Source: Anaeromyxobacter sp036390155
GTDB taxonomy: Bacteria > Myxococcota > Myxococcia > Myxococcales > Anaeromyxobacteraceae
Assembly: GCA_036390155.1 (NCBI GenBank)
Contig: DASWCJ010000081.1
Coordinates: forward strand, 1 to 7,462
Length of the DNA: 7,462 bases
Direction of reading: 5' to 3'
Shown here: in pieces, positions 1 through 7,400 of the stretch
Numbering within the stretch: position 1 is the stretch's first letter
How the letters are laid out: every line of letters starts with the position of its first letter
The notes under the pieces: generated by a model
Database searches by the model: none
Told to the model about the DNA's origin: nothing
What the model saw: the letters and a program-made list of their open reading frames with translations, nothing else
Made by a program: the position numbers and the translations under genes

Positions 1-495
1 CGGAGCCGGATCCACCTCACGGTGGACCGCGGCTTCCACGCGAGGCTCGAGGAGGCGCGCGACGCCCTCTCGCACGCGCACCCGAACGCGAGCGACGGGG
101 ACATCCTGGAGCTCGCCCTCGAAGCGCTGCTCGAGCGCGCGTCGAAGCGGAAGGGGCTCGGCACGCGGCGGCCGAAGGTCCCGCGCCCCGCGAAGCGCGA
201 GCACGTCCCCGCCCATGTCCTCGCCGCCGCGCTCGAGCGCGCCGGCCACTGCTGCGAGTGGAGGCTCGCCTCCGGCGGCTCGTGCGGCTCGCGGCGCCGG
301 CTCCAGGCCGATCACATCCAGCCGCTCGCGCTCGGCGGGACCTCGGACCTCGCGAACATCCGGATCGCCTGCAAGTTCCACAACCTCCTCGCCGCGCGGG
401 AGGTGTTCGGCGACGCGTGGATGGATCAGTTCTCGAGGAACCCCCGCGCCGCCGCCGACGGCCTCAACCTGCCCCGCTACGGTCCGGGGTCATGA
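1..495 (+). CDS. HNH endonuclease, C-terminal part (5' end outside window)
   Basis: Reading frame 1 is open from the first base to a TGA at 493-495, so this is the 3' portion of a longer gene. A GTG at base 22 is in frame, but the residues before it (RSRIHLTV) continue the conserved helical region, so I do not take it as the start. The N-terminal part resembles the helical region that precedes the nuclease domain in many myxobacterial HNH proteins (segment 'LELALEALLERASKRK'). The HNH core follows: a Cys-containing strand (GHCCEW), then ADHIQPLALGG with the Asp-His pair, a central Asn (LANIRIAC), and a final His in KFHN. HNH domains bind one divalent metal and cut DNA. The usual 'RCRAHN' end motif reads 'ACKFHN' here. 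The biological target is unknown, and such proteins are often stand-alone and repeated in myxobacterial genomes. The 3' end overlaps the convergent response-regulator gene by 19 bases. Confidence 0.8.
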   Translation, partial: RSRIHLTVDRGFHARLEEARDALSHAHPNASDGDILELALEALLERASKRKGLGTRRPKVPRPAKREHVPAHVLAAALERAGHCCEWRLASGGSCGSRRRLQADHIQPLALGGTSDLANIRIACKFHNLLAAREVFGDAWMDQFSRNPRAAADGLNLPRYGPGS

Positions 496-893
496 GCTGC
501 GATCGAGGCGCCGACCCGGCGGATCGCCGCGAGCAGCTCCCGGACCCCGAACGGCTTCGTGAGGAACGCGTCGGCGTGGATCCCGGCGCGCGCGCGGGGG
601 CCGGTGTGCCCGGTCGTCAGCACGACCCTCACCGCGCGGAGCCGCGGGTCCTGCCGGATGCGGTGCACGAGCTCGCGGCCGTCCATGCCGGGCATCATGA
701 GGTCGAGCAGCACGACGCCGTACGAGGGATCCTCGGCGAGCCGGTCGAGCGCCTTTGCGCCGTCCGACGCGACGGTCACGTCGTAGCCCTCGAGCTGCAG
801 CGCCTCGGCGAGGTTCTCGCGCAGCGCCTCGTTGTCGTCCACGACGAGGATCCGCGCGGGGGTCGGGTGGGCGTCGGTCCGGTGGGTGTCCAT
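477..893 (-). CDS. Single-domain response regulator (CheY-like receiver)
   Basis: The 138-residue product is essentially one receiver domain with no output domain. The phosphorylation site is complete: acidic pair D19-D20 (ILVVDDNEA), phospho-acceptor D64 in VVLLDLMMPGMDG, switch Thr 93/94 (VVLTTG) and Lys113 in FLTKPF. The domain spans about residues 13-130, with a short polar N-terminal extension. Such proteins act by phosphotransfer or by protein-protein contact rather than by binding DNA. No histidine kinase lies in the window, so its partner is unknown (orphan regulator). The ATG at 891-893 is chosen because the receiver fold begins about 13 residues later. The upstream ribosome-binding signal is weak: an AGAAG about 12 bases before the ATG. 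The gene is divergent from the aromatic amino acid hydroxylase, and its 3' end overlaps the HNH gene by 19 bases. Confidence 0.9.
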   Translation of the reverse strand: MDTHRTDAHPTPARILVVDDNEALRENLAEALQLEGYDVTVASDGAKALDRLAEDPSYGVVLLDLMMPGMDGRELVHRIRQDPRLRAVRVVLTTGHTGPRARAGIHADAFLTKPFGVRELLAAIRRVGASIAAHDPGP

Positions 894-917
894 GCCTGGG
901 TTGGGCTTCTAATACCC

Positions 918-932
918 GCCCCCACCGGGGGC
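918..932. other. Short GC-rich inverted repeat in a divergent spacer
   Basis: In the 106-base spacer between the divergent regulator and hydroxylase genes, GCCCCC (918-923) and GGGGGC (927-932) form a perfect 6-bp stem with a 3-base loop. It could be a small operator or just a chance repeat in GC-rich DNA. I could not identify a convincing -35/-10 pair for either flanking gene in this spacer. Confidence 0.25.
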
Positions 933-999
933 AAGGCCAAGGAAGGATGCAGGTGGATTCGGCGCCCGCCCGTCCGCATGTTCGAGCGGGGATCGCGCA

Positions 1000-2589
1000 A
1001 TGACCCCGACCGAGCGAGCGACCGCCGCGCTGCCGCCCCACCTGCGGCGATTCGCGGTGCAGCAGCACCACGAGTCTTACACGCCGCGAGACCACGCGGT
1101 CTGGCGCCATGTCCTGCGCCGGCTCGTGGCCGGGCTCGCGGGGCGGGCCCACCCGCGCTGGCTCGCCGGGCTCGCCGAGACCGGGATCGGAGTCGAGGCG
1201 ATCCCGGATCTCGACGGCATGAACCTCGCGCTGGCGCGGGCCGGCTGGTCCGCCATCCCGGTCCGCGGCTTCATCCCGCCCGCGGTCTTCACCGAGTTGC
1301 AGAGCCGGCGCGTCCTCGCCATCGCGGCGGACGTGCGGACGCACGAGCATGTCGAGTACACGCCCGCGCCCGACATCGTCCACGAGAGCGCCGGGCACGC
1401 GCCGCTCGTGTCCGACCCGACCTACGCGGAGTACCTGCGCCGCTGCGGTGAGGCCGGCTTCCGCGCGATCGCCTCGGCGGAGGACCAGGCGGTGTTCGAG
1501 GCGGTCCGCAGCCTCTCGGTGGTGAAGGAGGACCCCGCCGCGACGCCGGACGAGGTCGCGCTCGCCGAGGCGCGGCTCGCGGCGGCGACCGCGAGTCCGC
1601 GCGAGACGTCCGAGGCCGCCCGCGCGAGCCGGCTCTACTGGTGGACCGCGGAGTACGGGCTCGTCGGGCCGCTCGAGCGCCCCTGGATCTACGGCGCCGG
1701 CCTCCTCTCGTCCTTCGGCGAGGCCGAGCGCTGCCACGGCCCCGAGGTGGACCGGGTGCCGCTCGACGCGTCCTGCGCGGACCAGTCGTTCGACATCACG
1801 CGGATGCAGCCGCGCCTGTTCGTCGCCCGGGACTTCGAACACCTCTTCGAGGTGCTCGACGAGGTCGCCCGGACGATGTCCTTCGTGTGCGGGGGCGAGC
1901 ACGGCCTCGACGCCGCGATCCTGGCGCGGACGGTGAATCACGTCGTCCTCGACGGCGGGCGCGAGGTGACGGGGCGGGTCTCGGAGCGAATCCCGGCCCA
2001 CGGCCCTGCGGCCCTCGCGCGGCTCGACGGCCCGGTGCTCCTCTCGCGCAGCGGCGTCGCCGAGGGGCGGCCGTTCCTGGGCGAGGCGATCCTGGCGCTC
2101 GGCGAGGGCGCGCTCCCCGAGCGCGGCCCCTTCGACGTCGCGCTCGCCTCGGGGCTGCGCCTGCGGGGTTTCGCGGTCGGGGGCGCCGAGGTGCTGCGGC
2201 TCGAGGCGACGCTCGCGGGGCGTCCCCTCGACGTCCCGCCCTGGGCGCTCCTCGTGCTCGCGCCGTCCATCCGGTCCGTCGCGGGCGGGCCGGCAGCTCC
2301 GGCCGCCTGGGACGGGTGGTTCGGCGCGCTCTCGTCATTCGCGGCAGGGGAGGGCGAGGCCCGGGCCCGCGCGCACAAGGCGGCGGCGCTGCCGCCGGCG
2401 CTCGCGGCGCTCTACGCGGAGGTGCGCGCGATGCGCGAGCGAGGCGCGGCGGCGCGCGATCGCCTCCTCGCGATCCGCGAGGCGGCCGCGGCGTTCAGGG
2501 ACGACTGGCTCCTCGCGCGCGAGGTGGACGAGCTGCTCGCGGCGGCTCCCGCCGGGGCCGGCGCGGATCGGGCGGCGCCGCCGGCGTGA
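1000..2589 (+). CDS. Biopterin-dependent aromatic amino acid hydroxylase (phenylalanine 4-monooxygenase family)
   Basis: The 529-residue protein carries the non-heme iron site of the family. H128 and H133 lie in PDIVHESAGHAPL and E218 lies in WWTAEYGLVGP, together the 2-His-1-carboxylate triad. These enzymes use O2 and a tetrahydropterin to hydroxylate Phe, Tyr or Trp in the cytoplasm. Segments such as YTPRDHAVWRHVLRR, GFIPPAVF, EHVEYTPAPDIVHE, IYGAGLLSS and QSFDIT match, from memory, the long (>500 residue) form known from Bacteroidetes rather than the short (~260-300 residue) proteobacterial PhhA. There is no N-terminal ACT regulatory domain. The catalytic part ends near residue 310, and about 220 residues of uncertain function follow, ending in an Ala/Arg-rich helical tail. 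The start ATG has GGGGA 7 bases upstream (988-992). Substrate preference (Phe versus Tyr or Trp) cannot be read from the sequence. No pterin recycling gene is nearby. Confidence 0.88.
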   Translation: MTPTERATAALPPHLRRFAVQQHHESYTPRDHAVWRHVLRRLVAGLAGRAHPRWLAGLAETGIGVEAIPDLDGMNLALARAGWSAIPVRGFIPPAVFTELQSRRVLAIAADVRTHEHVEYTPAPDIVHESAGHAPLVSDPTYAEYLRRCGEAGFRAIASAEDQAVFEAVRSLSVVKEDPAATPDEVALAEARLAAATASPRETSEAARASRLYWWTAEYGLVGPLERPWIYGAGLLSSFGEAERCHGPEVDRVPLDASCADQSFDITRMQPRLFVARDFEHLFEVLDEVARTMSFVCGGEHGLDAAILARTVNHVVLDGGREVTGRVSERIPAHGPAALARLDGPVLLSRSGVAEGRPFLGEAILALGEGALPERGPFDVALASGLRLRGFAVGGAEVLRLEATLAGRPLDVPPWALLVLAPSIRSVAGGPAAPAAWDGWFGALSSFAAGEGEARARAHKAAALPPALAALYAEVRAMRERGAAARDRLLAIREAAAAFRDDWLLAREVDELLAAAPAGAGADRAAPPA

Positions 2590-2596
2590 GACGGCA

Positions 2597-3043
2597 CTAC
2601 GAGGGCCGGCGCCCGCCGTCCGTCGCGGGGCGGTTCGCGATCCCCTTCGCGATGCGGCGCGCGAGGTACACGCCGAGCGGGAAGTCGTTCACGGTGATGT
2701 GGAACCGGAGCCACTCCGGGATCCGGTGGAGCACCCACTCGCGGGCCTCGGGGGTCGGACCGTCCTCGCGGAGCGTCGCCCGCAGCTGGAGGAAGTCGGC
2801 CATGAAGAGCTCGTGTGCCGAGCGGTGGCGGGCGCGCTCCGGGTAGAGCGCGTCGTCCATGATCCGCTCCTCGGTCGCGAGGTGCGTCACGAGCGCATCT
2901 GCGAGCGCCGCGATGGCGGGCTCGACCTCCGCGGCGGCGCCGTCGAACGCCTTCGCGAGCGCGTCGAGGCAACGGAAGATCTCCGCGTGCTGGCCGTCCA
3001 GGAGCTCGTTGTTCAAGAGCAGCTCGGGCTCGCGGTCTTCCAT
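2597..3043 (-). CDS. Bacteriohemerythrin (hemerythrin-domain O2/metal-binding protein)
   Basis: The 148-residue protein is a single four-helix hemerythrin domain with all seven diiron ligands in canonical spacing: H19 (DGQHAEIF), H54 and E58 (HLATE), H73 and H77 (HRSAH), and H115 and D120 (FHITVND). Hemerythrins reversibly bind O2 at a non-heme diiron site. Bacterial forms are linked to O2 storage or delivery, O2 sensing, or iron and NO handling. The frame extends upstream to an ATG at 3094, but I choose the ATG at 3041-3043 for two reasons. It has a strong Shine-Dalgarno (GGGAGGTG) just upstream, and the residues added by the longer form are Arg-rich with no family similarity. The C-terminus after about residue 135 is a short basic tail. 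The gene converges with the hydroxylase gene, whose stop codon is only 7 bases away, and is divergent from the PilZ gene. Confidence 0.9.
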   Translation of the reverse strand: MEDREPELLLNNELLDGQHAEIFRCLDALAKAFDGAAAEVEPAIAALADALVTHLATEERIMDDALYPERARHRSAHELFMADFLQLRATLREDGPTPEAREWVLHRIPEWLRFHITVNDFPLGVYLARRIAKGIANRPATDGGRRPS

Positions 3044-3047
3044 GGCG

Positions 3048-3055
3048 CACCTCCC
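3048..3055 (-). promoter_or_regulatory. Ribosome-binding site that fixes the hemerythrin start
   Basis: On the minus strand this reads GGGAGGTG, a near-complete match to the anti-Shine-Dalgarno sequence, ending 4 bases before the ATG at 3043. It supports the shorter start over the in-frame ATG at 3094. Confidence 0.75.
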
Positions 3056-3098
3056 GCGATCACCATCACGCACCTCGGGACGCCGGGCAAGCACCGCG

Positions 3099-3128
3099 TT
3101 CAGGGGGGAAATACCGCGACCCTATAGA
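3099..3128 (+). promoter_or_regulatory. Possible sigma-70-type promoter for the PilZ gene
   Basis: TTCAGG (3099-3104) and TATAGA (3123-3128) are separated by 18 bases and lie about 36 bases upstream of the chosen PilZ start. The AT-containing TATAGA stands out in a GC-rich spacer. The -35 match is poor (3 of 6 to TTGACA), so this is tentative. The spacer must also hold the promoter of the divergent hemerythrin gene, which I could not pick out. Confidence 0.3.
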
Positions 3129-3164
3129 TCGTCTCGCCCCGTCGATTCGGCTAGGATGGGCGTG

Positions 3165-4283
3165 ATGGCCGAGTTCATCGTGAACCCGCGCCGCGCCCCC
3201 CGGGCTCCCGCGCGCTGCCGCGCCTCCGTGGTGAGCCTCCAGGGCTGGTTCGAGGCCGAGACCGAGGACATCGGCACGATGGGGTGCCAGATCGTCTCGC
3301 CGAAGCTCGTGCACAAGGGCGACACGATGCAGCTCGCCGTCACGAACGAGAAGGTGTCCGAGCCGCTCAAGGTGACCGGCCGCGTCGCGTGGGTGAGCCC
3401 GCAGGCCCCCTGGCGCGTCGGCATCGCGTTCGAGGAGGCCACCCTGAAGGAATGCACGCGCTGGTTCGACCTGCTCGTCGGCGCCCACCCGGGGCTCGGC
3501 GGGTACCGCCGCGTGCCGGACCGGATCCGCGCCGACTCGACGGTGTACCTGGGTGCCCCGCCCAAGTTCCTCCTCGACTTCAGCGCCGACGAGGCGATGC
3601 TGCTCCGCGCCATCGCGAGCGGCGCGCGCGTCGACGAGCTCATGGCGCGGCTGCGGGATCGCTGGCCGGTGGCGCAGCGCGCGCTCTTCTCGCTCATCGC
3701 GCGCCAGGCGGTCACCTTCCAGCGCGGGCAAGCGGTGCACCCCGAGTCCTGGAAGAAGATCCTGACCGACATCGAGGCGTCGCTCGCGGTCGAGGAGATG
3801 GGGCGGAGCGGGGGTGGGCCGATCCTCACGCCGCTGCCGATCACGCCCATCCGTCCGAGCGCGCCCGCGTCGGTCCCGACGGCGCCGTCGCGCCCGGTGC
3901 CCGTTGGGTCGCCGGGGTTCGTGCCGGCCGTGTCCCCGTACGCGTCCTCCTGGCCGGCCGCCCCGGCGCACGCGCCGACGCAGCCGCTCGAGCTCGAGCC
4001 CGACGACGGGAGCGCGCCGCTCGAGATCGAGCCGACCGCTCCGCAGGGCCCTCTCGAGCCGTACGCGAGGACGCCGCTGCCGGGCCACGACTTCCAGGGC
4101 GCGGGCGTCGGCTGGCGCAAGGCGAGGGTGCGGAGCCCGGAGGCGCAGGCCGCCTTCGAGGAGGCGCTGCGGGAGCTCCAGGCCGGCGCGACGAACCGCG
4201 CCCTGGCGCTCCTGCGGCGCGCGCTCGCGCTCGCGCCGGGCGATCCCGAGATCGCCTCTCAGCTCGGCCGCCTCGCCTTCTAG
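3165..4283 (+). CDS. PilZ-domain protein with central helical region, Pro-rich linker and C-terminal TPR-like motif
   Basis: The product is 372 residues. A PilZ domain occupies about residues 5-105: Arg-rich entry RRAPRAPARC (R9, R13 and R17 at four-residue steps), then DIGTMG at 35-40, and strands ending WRVGIAFEE. PilZ domains are c-di-GMP receptors, but the canonical DxSxxG motif is DxGxxG here, so ligand binding is uncertain. Residues about 130-190 (from PKFLLDFSADEAMLLRAIA to RQAVTFQRG) form a compact helical region, possibly winged-helix-like. A Pro/Ala-rich, probably disordered linker spans about 215-315. The last 50 residues contain one TPR-like repeat (AFEEALRELQAG...ALALAPGDP), suggesting a protein-protein contact. 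There is no signal peptide or membrane segment. The sequence begins MGVM. I prefer the second ATG (3165) because AGGA at 3153-3156 is 8 bases upstream, while the first ATG (3156) abuts AGG. Exact role unknown; c-di-GMP or motility-related signalling is inferred. Confidence 0.82.
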   Translation: MAEFIVNPRRAPRAPARCRASVVSLQGWFEAETEDIGTMGCQIVSPKLVHKGDTMQLAVTNEKVSEPLKVTGRVAWVSPQAPWRVGIAFEEATLKECTRWFDLLVGAHPGLGGYRRVPDRIRADSTVYLGAPPKFLLDFSADEAMLLRAIASGARVDELMARLRDRWPVAQRALFSLIARQAVTFQRGQAVHPESWKKILTDIEASLAVEEMGRSGGGPILTPLPITPIRPSAPASVPTAPSRPVPVGSPGFVPAVSPYASSWPAAPAHAPTQPLELEPDDGSAPLEIEPTAPQGPLEPYARTPLPGHDFQGAGVGWRKARVRSPEAQAAFEEALRELQAGATNRALALLRRALALAPGDPEIASQLGRLAF

Positions 4284-4295
4284 AGGACCGGCGGC

Positions 4296-4313
4296 CGCTC
4301 GGCGCGCCGAGCG
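4296..4313. terminator. Perfect GC palindrome after the PilZ stop, candidate terminator
   Basis: CGCTCGGCG (4296-4304) is followed at once by its exact reverse complement CGCCGAGCG (4305-4313). As RNA this gives a 7-bp stem with a CGCG loop, starting 13 bases after the PilZ stop codon. There is no T-run after it (the next bases are TAATCTGG), so it is not a textbook intrinsic terminator. It may be a T-poor terminator of the kind proposed in GC-rich genomes, or a protein-binding palindrome. Confidence 0.4.
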
Positions 4314-4337
4314 TAATCTGGACTGGATCCATCGAAA

Positions 4338-4359
4338 ATCCCGCGGAAATCCGCGGGAT
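4338..4359. promoter_or_regulatory. 10-bp perfect inverted repeat just upstream of the promoter, candidate operator
   Basis: ATCCCGCGGA (4338-4347) and TCCGCGGGAT (4350-4359) are exact reverse complements separated by AA. The repeat lies 6 bases upstream of the proposed -35 box of the Nfn-rubrerythrin gene, where a dimeric activator or repressor would bind. On the minus strand the hairpin is followed by a short T run (TTTTC). No minus-strand gene ends here, so a terminator role is less likely than an operator role. Confidence 0.45.
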
Positions 4360-4365
4360 CCGCCC

Positions 4366-4393
4366 TTGACGGGCCGCCTCGCGGACTGATACC
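4366..4393 (+). promoter_or_regulatory. Likely sigma-70-type promoter of the Nfn-rubrerythrin gene
   Basis: TTGACG (4366-4371) matches 5 of 6 bases of the -35 consensus. Sixteen bases later GATACC (4388-4393) is a weak -10 box preceded by CT. Transcription would start near base 4400, giving a leader of about 40 bases. The remaining spacer to 4438 carries GAAGGGA (4422-4428), a moderate ribosome-binding site 10 bases before the ATG. Confidence 0.45.
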
Positions 4394-4438
4394 AAGCGGC
4401 CCTCCCAAGCTCCCCCGTCACGAAGGGATCGGCCCCCG

Positions 4439-7400
4439 ATGCCGTACGAGATCGTTCGCCACGAAGCCTTCTCCGACACGACCTTCCTCTGGGAGGTCAA
4501 GGCTCCCGACGTCGCCGCCGCGGCCCAGCCCGGTCACTTCGTCATGCTCCGCCTCCGCGAGGGCGGCGAGCGCATCCCGCTCACCGTCGCGGACTTCGAC
4601 CGCAAGGCCGGCACCATCACGATGGTGGTGCAGACCCTCGGGAAGACCACGAAGGAGATGCAGGAGAACTACCGGGCGGGCGACTCGTTCCAGGACTTCG
4701 TCGGCCCGATGGGCGTGCCCCAGCACGTCGGCAAGTTCGGCCACGTGGTGCTCGTCGGCGGCGGCCTCGGCGTCGCGCCGGTCTTTCCCCAGCTCCGCGC
4801 GTTCAAGGACGCGGGGAACAAGACCACCGGCATCATCGGCTTCCGGAACAAGGACCTCGTGTTCTGGGAGGACAGGTTCAAGAAGTACTGTGACGACCTC
4901 GTCGTCTGCACCGACGACGGCTCCTACGGCAAGCCCGGCTTCGTCACCGCGGCGCTGAAGGAGATCCTCGAGAAGCAGAAGCCGGACCTCGTCGTCGCGA
5001 TCGGGCCGCTCCCGATGATGAACGCGTGCGTCGAGACCACCCGCCCGTTCGGCGTGAAGACGATGGTGTCGCTGAACGCCATCATGGTGGACGGCACCGG
5101 GATGTGCGGCTCCTGCCGCGTGACGGTGGACGGCAAGGTCGCGTTCGCCTGCGTCGACGGCCCGGACTTCGACGGCCACAAGGTCGACTTCAAGGAGCTC
5201 CTCACCCGCCAGAAGCGGTTCAAGGCGCTCGAGACGAAGGCGGTCGAGGACTACGCGCACATCTGCAACCTCGAGAAGCAGCTCTTCGACGAGGGCAAGA
5301 AGAACTACCGCAAGATCAAGGATCTCACGCCGAACCAGGCGCACATGCCGGAGCGCGACGCGCTCGATCGGTCGCGGAACTTCAAGGAGGTCAACCTCGG
5401 GTACACCCTCGAGCAGGCCCTCGGGGAGGCGGAGCGCTGCATCCAGTGCGCGAAGCCGACCTGCATGACGGGCTGCCCGGTGTCGGTGGACATCCCGCGG
5501 TTCATCCGCCACCTCGTCGTTCGAGACATCGACGGCGCCCTCGAGGTCCTCAAGGAGTCGAACGCCTTCCCGTCGGTCTGCGGCCGCGTCTGCCCGCAGG
5601 AGACGCAGTGCGAGGCGCAGTGCGTGATCAAGGCGAAGGTCGAGCCGGTCGGCATCGGCCGCCTCGAGCGCTTCGTCGGCGACAACGGCAAGCCGAGGCC
5701 CGTCTCGGTGCCGAAGTTCGCGAAGAAGCTCGGCAAGGTCGCGATCTGCGGCTCCGGCCCCGCCGGCCTCGCCGCCGCCGCGGACCTCGTCAAGTACGGC
5801 TGCGACGTCACGATCTACGAGGCGCTCCACGTGGTCGGCGGCGTCCTCCAGTACGGCATCCCGCCCTTCCGCCTCCCGCGCGACATCATCGACCGCGAGG
5901 TGAAGGTGCTCACCGACCAGGGCGTGAAGATCGAGACGAACAAGATCATCGGGAAGACGTTCCTCGTCTCGCAGCTCATCGAGGAGAAGGGCTTCGACGC
6001 CGTGTTCCTCGGCGTCGGCGCGGGCGCGCCGGCGTTCATGAGCATCCCGGGCGAGTCGGCGAGCCAGGTCTACTCGGCGAACGAGTTCCTGACCCGCGTG
6101 AACCTGATGGGCGGGAACATCTTCCCGCTCAAGGACACGCCGATCACCCTCGGCAAGAGCGTCGCGGTCGTCGGCGCCGGCAACACCGCGATGGACTGCC
6201 TGCGCGTCGCGAAGCGCCTCGGCGCCCCGACGGTCCGCTGCGTCTACCGCCGCACCGAGGCGGAGGCGCCCGCCCGCGTCGAGGAGATCCGCCACGCGAA
6301 GGAGGAGGGGATCGAGTTCTTCTTCCTCCACGCGCCGAAGGAGATCTACGCGGACGCCGAGGGCAACGTGAAGGGCATGAAGGTCGAGGAGATGGTCCTC
6401 GGCGAGCCCGACGCGAAGGGGCGCCGCGCGCCCATGCCGACCGGCAAGTTCAAGGACATCGAGTGCGACACGGTCATCGTCGCCCTCGGCACCAAGGCGA
6501 ACCCGGTCGTCACCCAGTCCACCCCCGGCATCGAGCTCACCAAGTGGGGGAACATCGCCGCGGACGACGGGAAGGCCGAGTCCACCCAGGCCACGAACCT
6601 CCCTGGCGTCTTCGCGGGCGGCGACATCGTGACCGGCGGCGCGACCGTGATCCTCGCGATGGGCGCCGGCCGCCGCGCCGCGAAGTCCATCGCCACCTAC
6701 CTCACCGCCGGGAAGAAGTGGCCGATCTCGGCGGCCGACGTCGCGACGTTCCTGCCCCAGACCCAGCTCATCACGCCGGCGTCGTTCGCCGGCGCGACGG
6801 CGGTCGGCGCGGAGACGATCCTCCACGCCTGCCCGAAGTGCCACCAGCCTGTGGAGGGCGACGAGGACTACATCTGCTGCGGGACCACCTCCCTCCAGTG
6901 GCGGTGCACCGCCTGCCAGAAGGTGAGCGACGGCTTCGCCTTCCCGTACGGGATGTGCCCGGCCTGCGGCGGCAAGCTCGAGACGATCTCGGGCCTGAAG
7001 GCCGAGGACGCGGCGTCGCTCGAGGCGGTCCGGGTCGCGTTCGAGATCGAGCTCGGCGGCATGGCCTTCTACGAGAAGGCGCAGGCCGAGGCGAAGGACT
7101 CGGACATGAAGCGGCTCTTCGCGAAGTTCGCCGGCATGGAGAAGGAGCACATGGCGACGCTGGTGCGCCGCTACCACGCCCAGGTCCCCGCGCCCTCGCC
7201 GACGTTCAAGACCGAGCGCGCGGCGATCTACGCGGGCATCGACCACAAGCCCGAGGATCCGGCGAACCTGTTCCGGATCGCGATCGCGTTCGAGCAGCGC
7301 GCGGTGAAGCTCTTCGAGGAGCGCGCCGCGAAGGCGAACGGCGCCGAGAAGCAGCTCTTCATGGAGCTCGCGGCGGAGGAGCGGGAGCACGTCGCCCTGC

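Noticed and set aside
909..914. TATTAG on the minus strand as a -10 box for the response regulator
   Set aside because: It would leave a leader too short to include a ribosome-binding site, and no -35 box lies at a suitable distance.
258..1451. 397-codon plus-strand open frame crossing HNH, regulator and hydroxylase
   Set aside because: Arg/Ala/Pro-rich shadow frame running through three convincing genes and their spacer, with no family similarity.
490..2001. 503-codon minus-strand open frame over the regulator and hydroxylase
   Set aside because: Low-complexity Arg/Gly/Ala composition and no domain. It overlaps two genes with complete active-site motifs in other frames.
2580..2610. GCCGGC repeated at 2580-2585 and 2605-2610 as a bidirectional terminator for the convergent genes
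   Set aside because: Only 6 bp with a 19-base loop and no T-run on either strand; likely chance in GC-rich DNA.
3044..3094. Longer hemerythrin start at 3094
   Set aside because: The added 17 residues are basic and unrelated to the family, while the ATG at 3043 has a strong ribosome-binding site 4 bases upstream.
4418..7390. 990-codon open frame on the minus strand antisense to the Nfn-rubrerythrin gene
   Set aside because: Its translation is dominated by Arg, Ala, Leu, Asp, Glu and Val with no recognisable motif, as expected opposite a GC-rich gene with C or G in third positions. The plus-strand frame carries all cofactor motifs.
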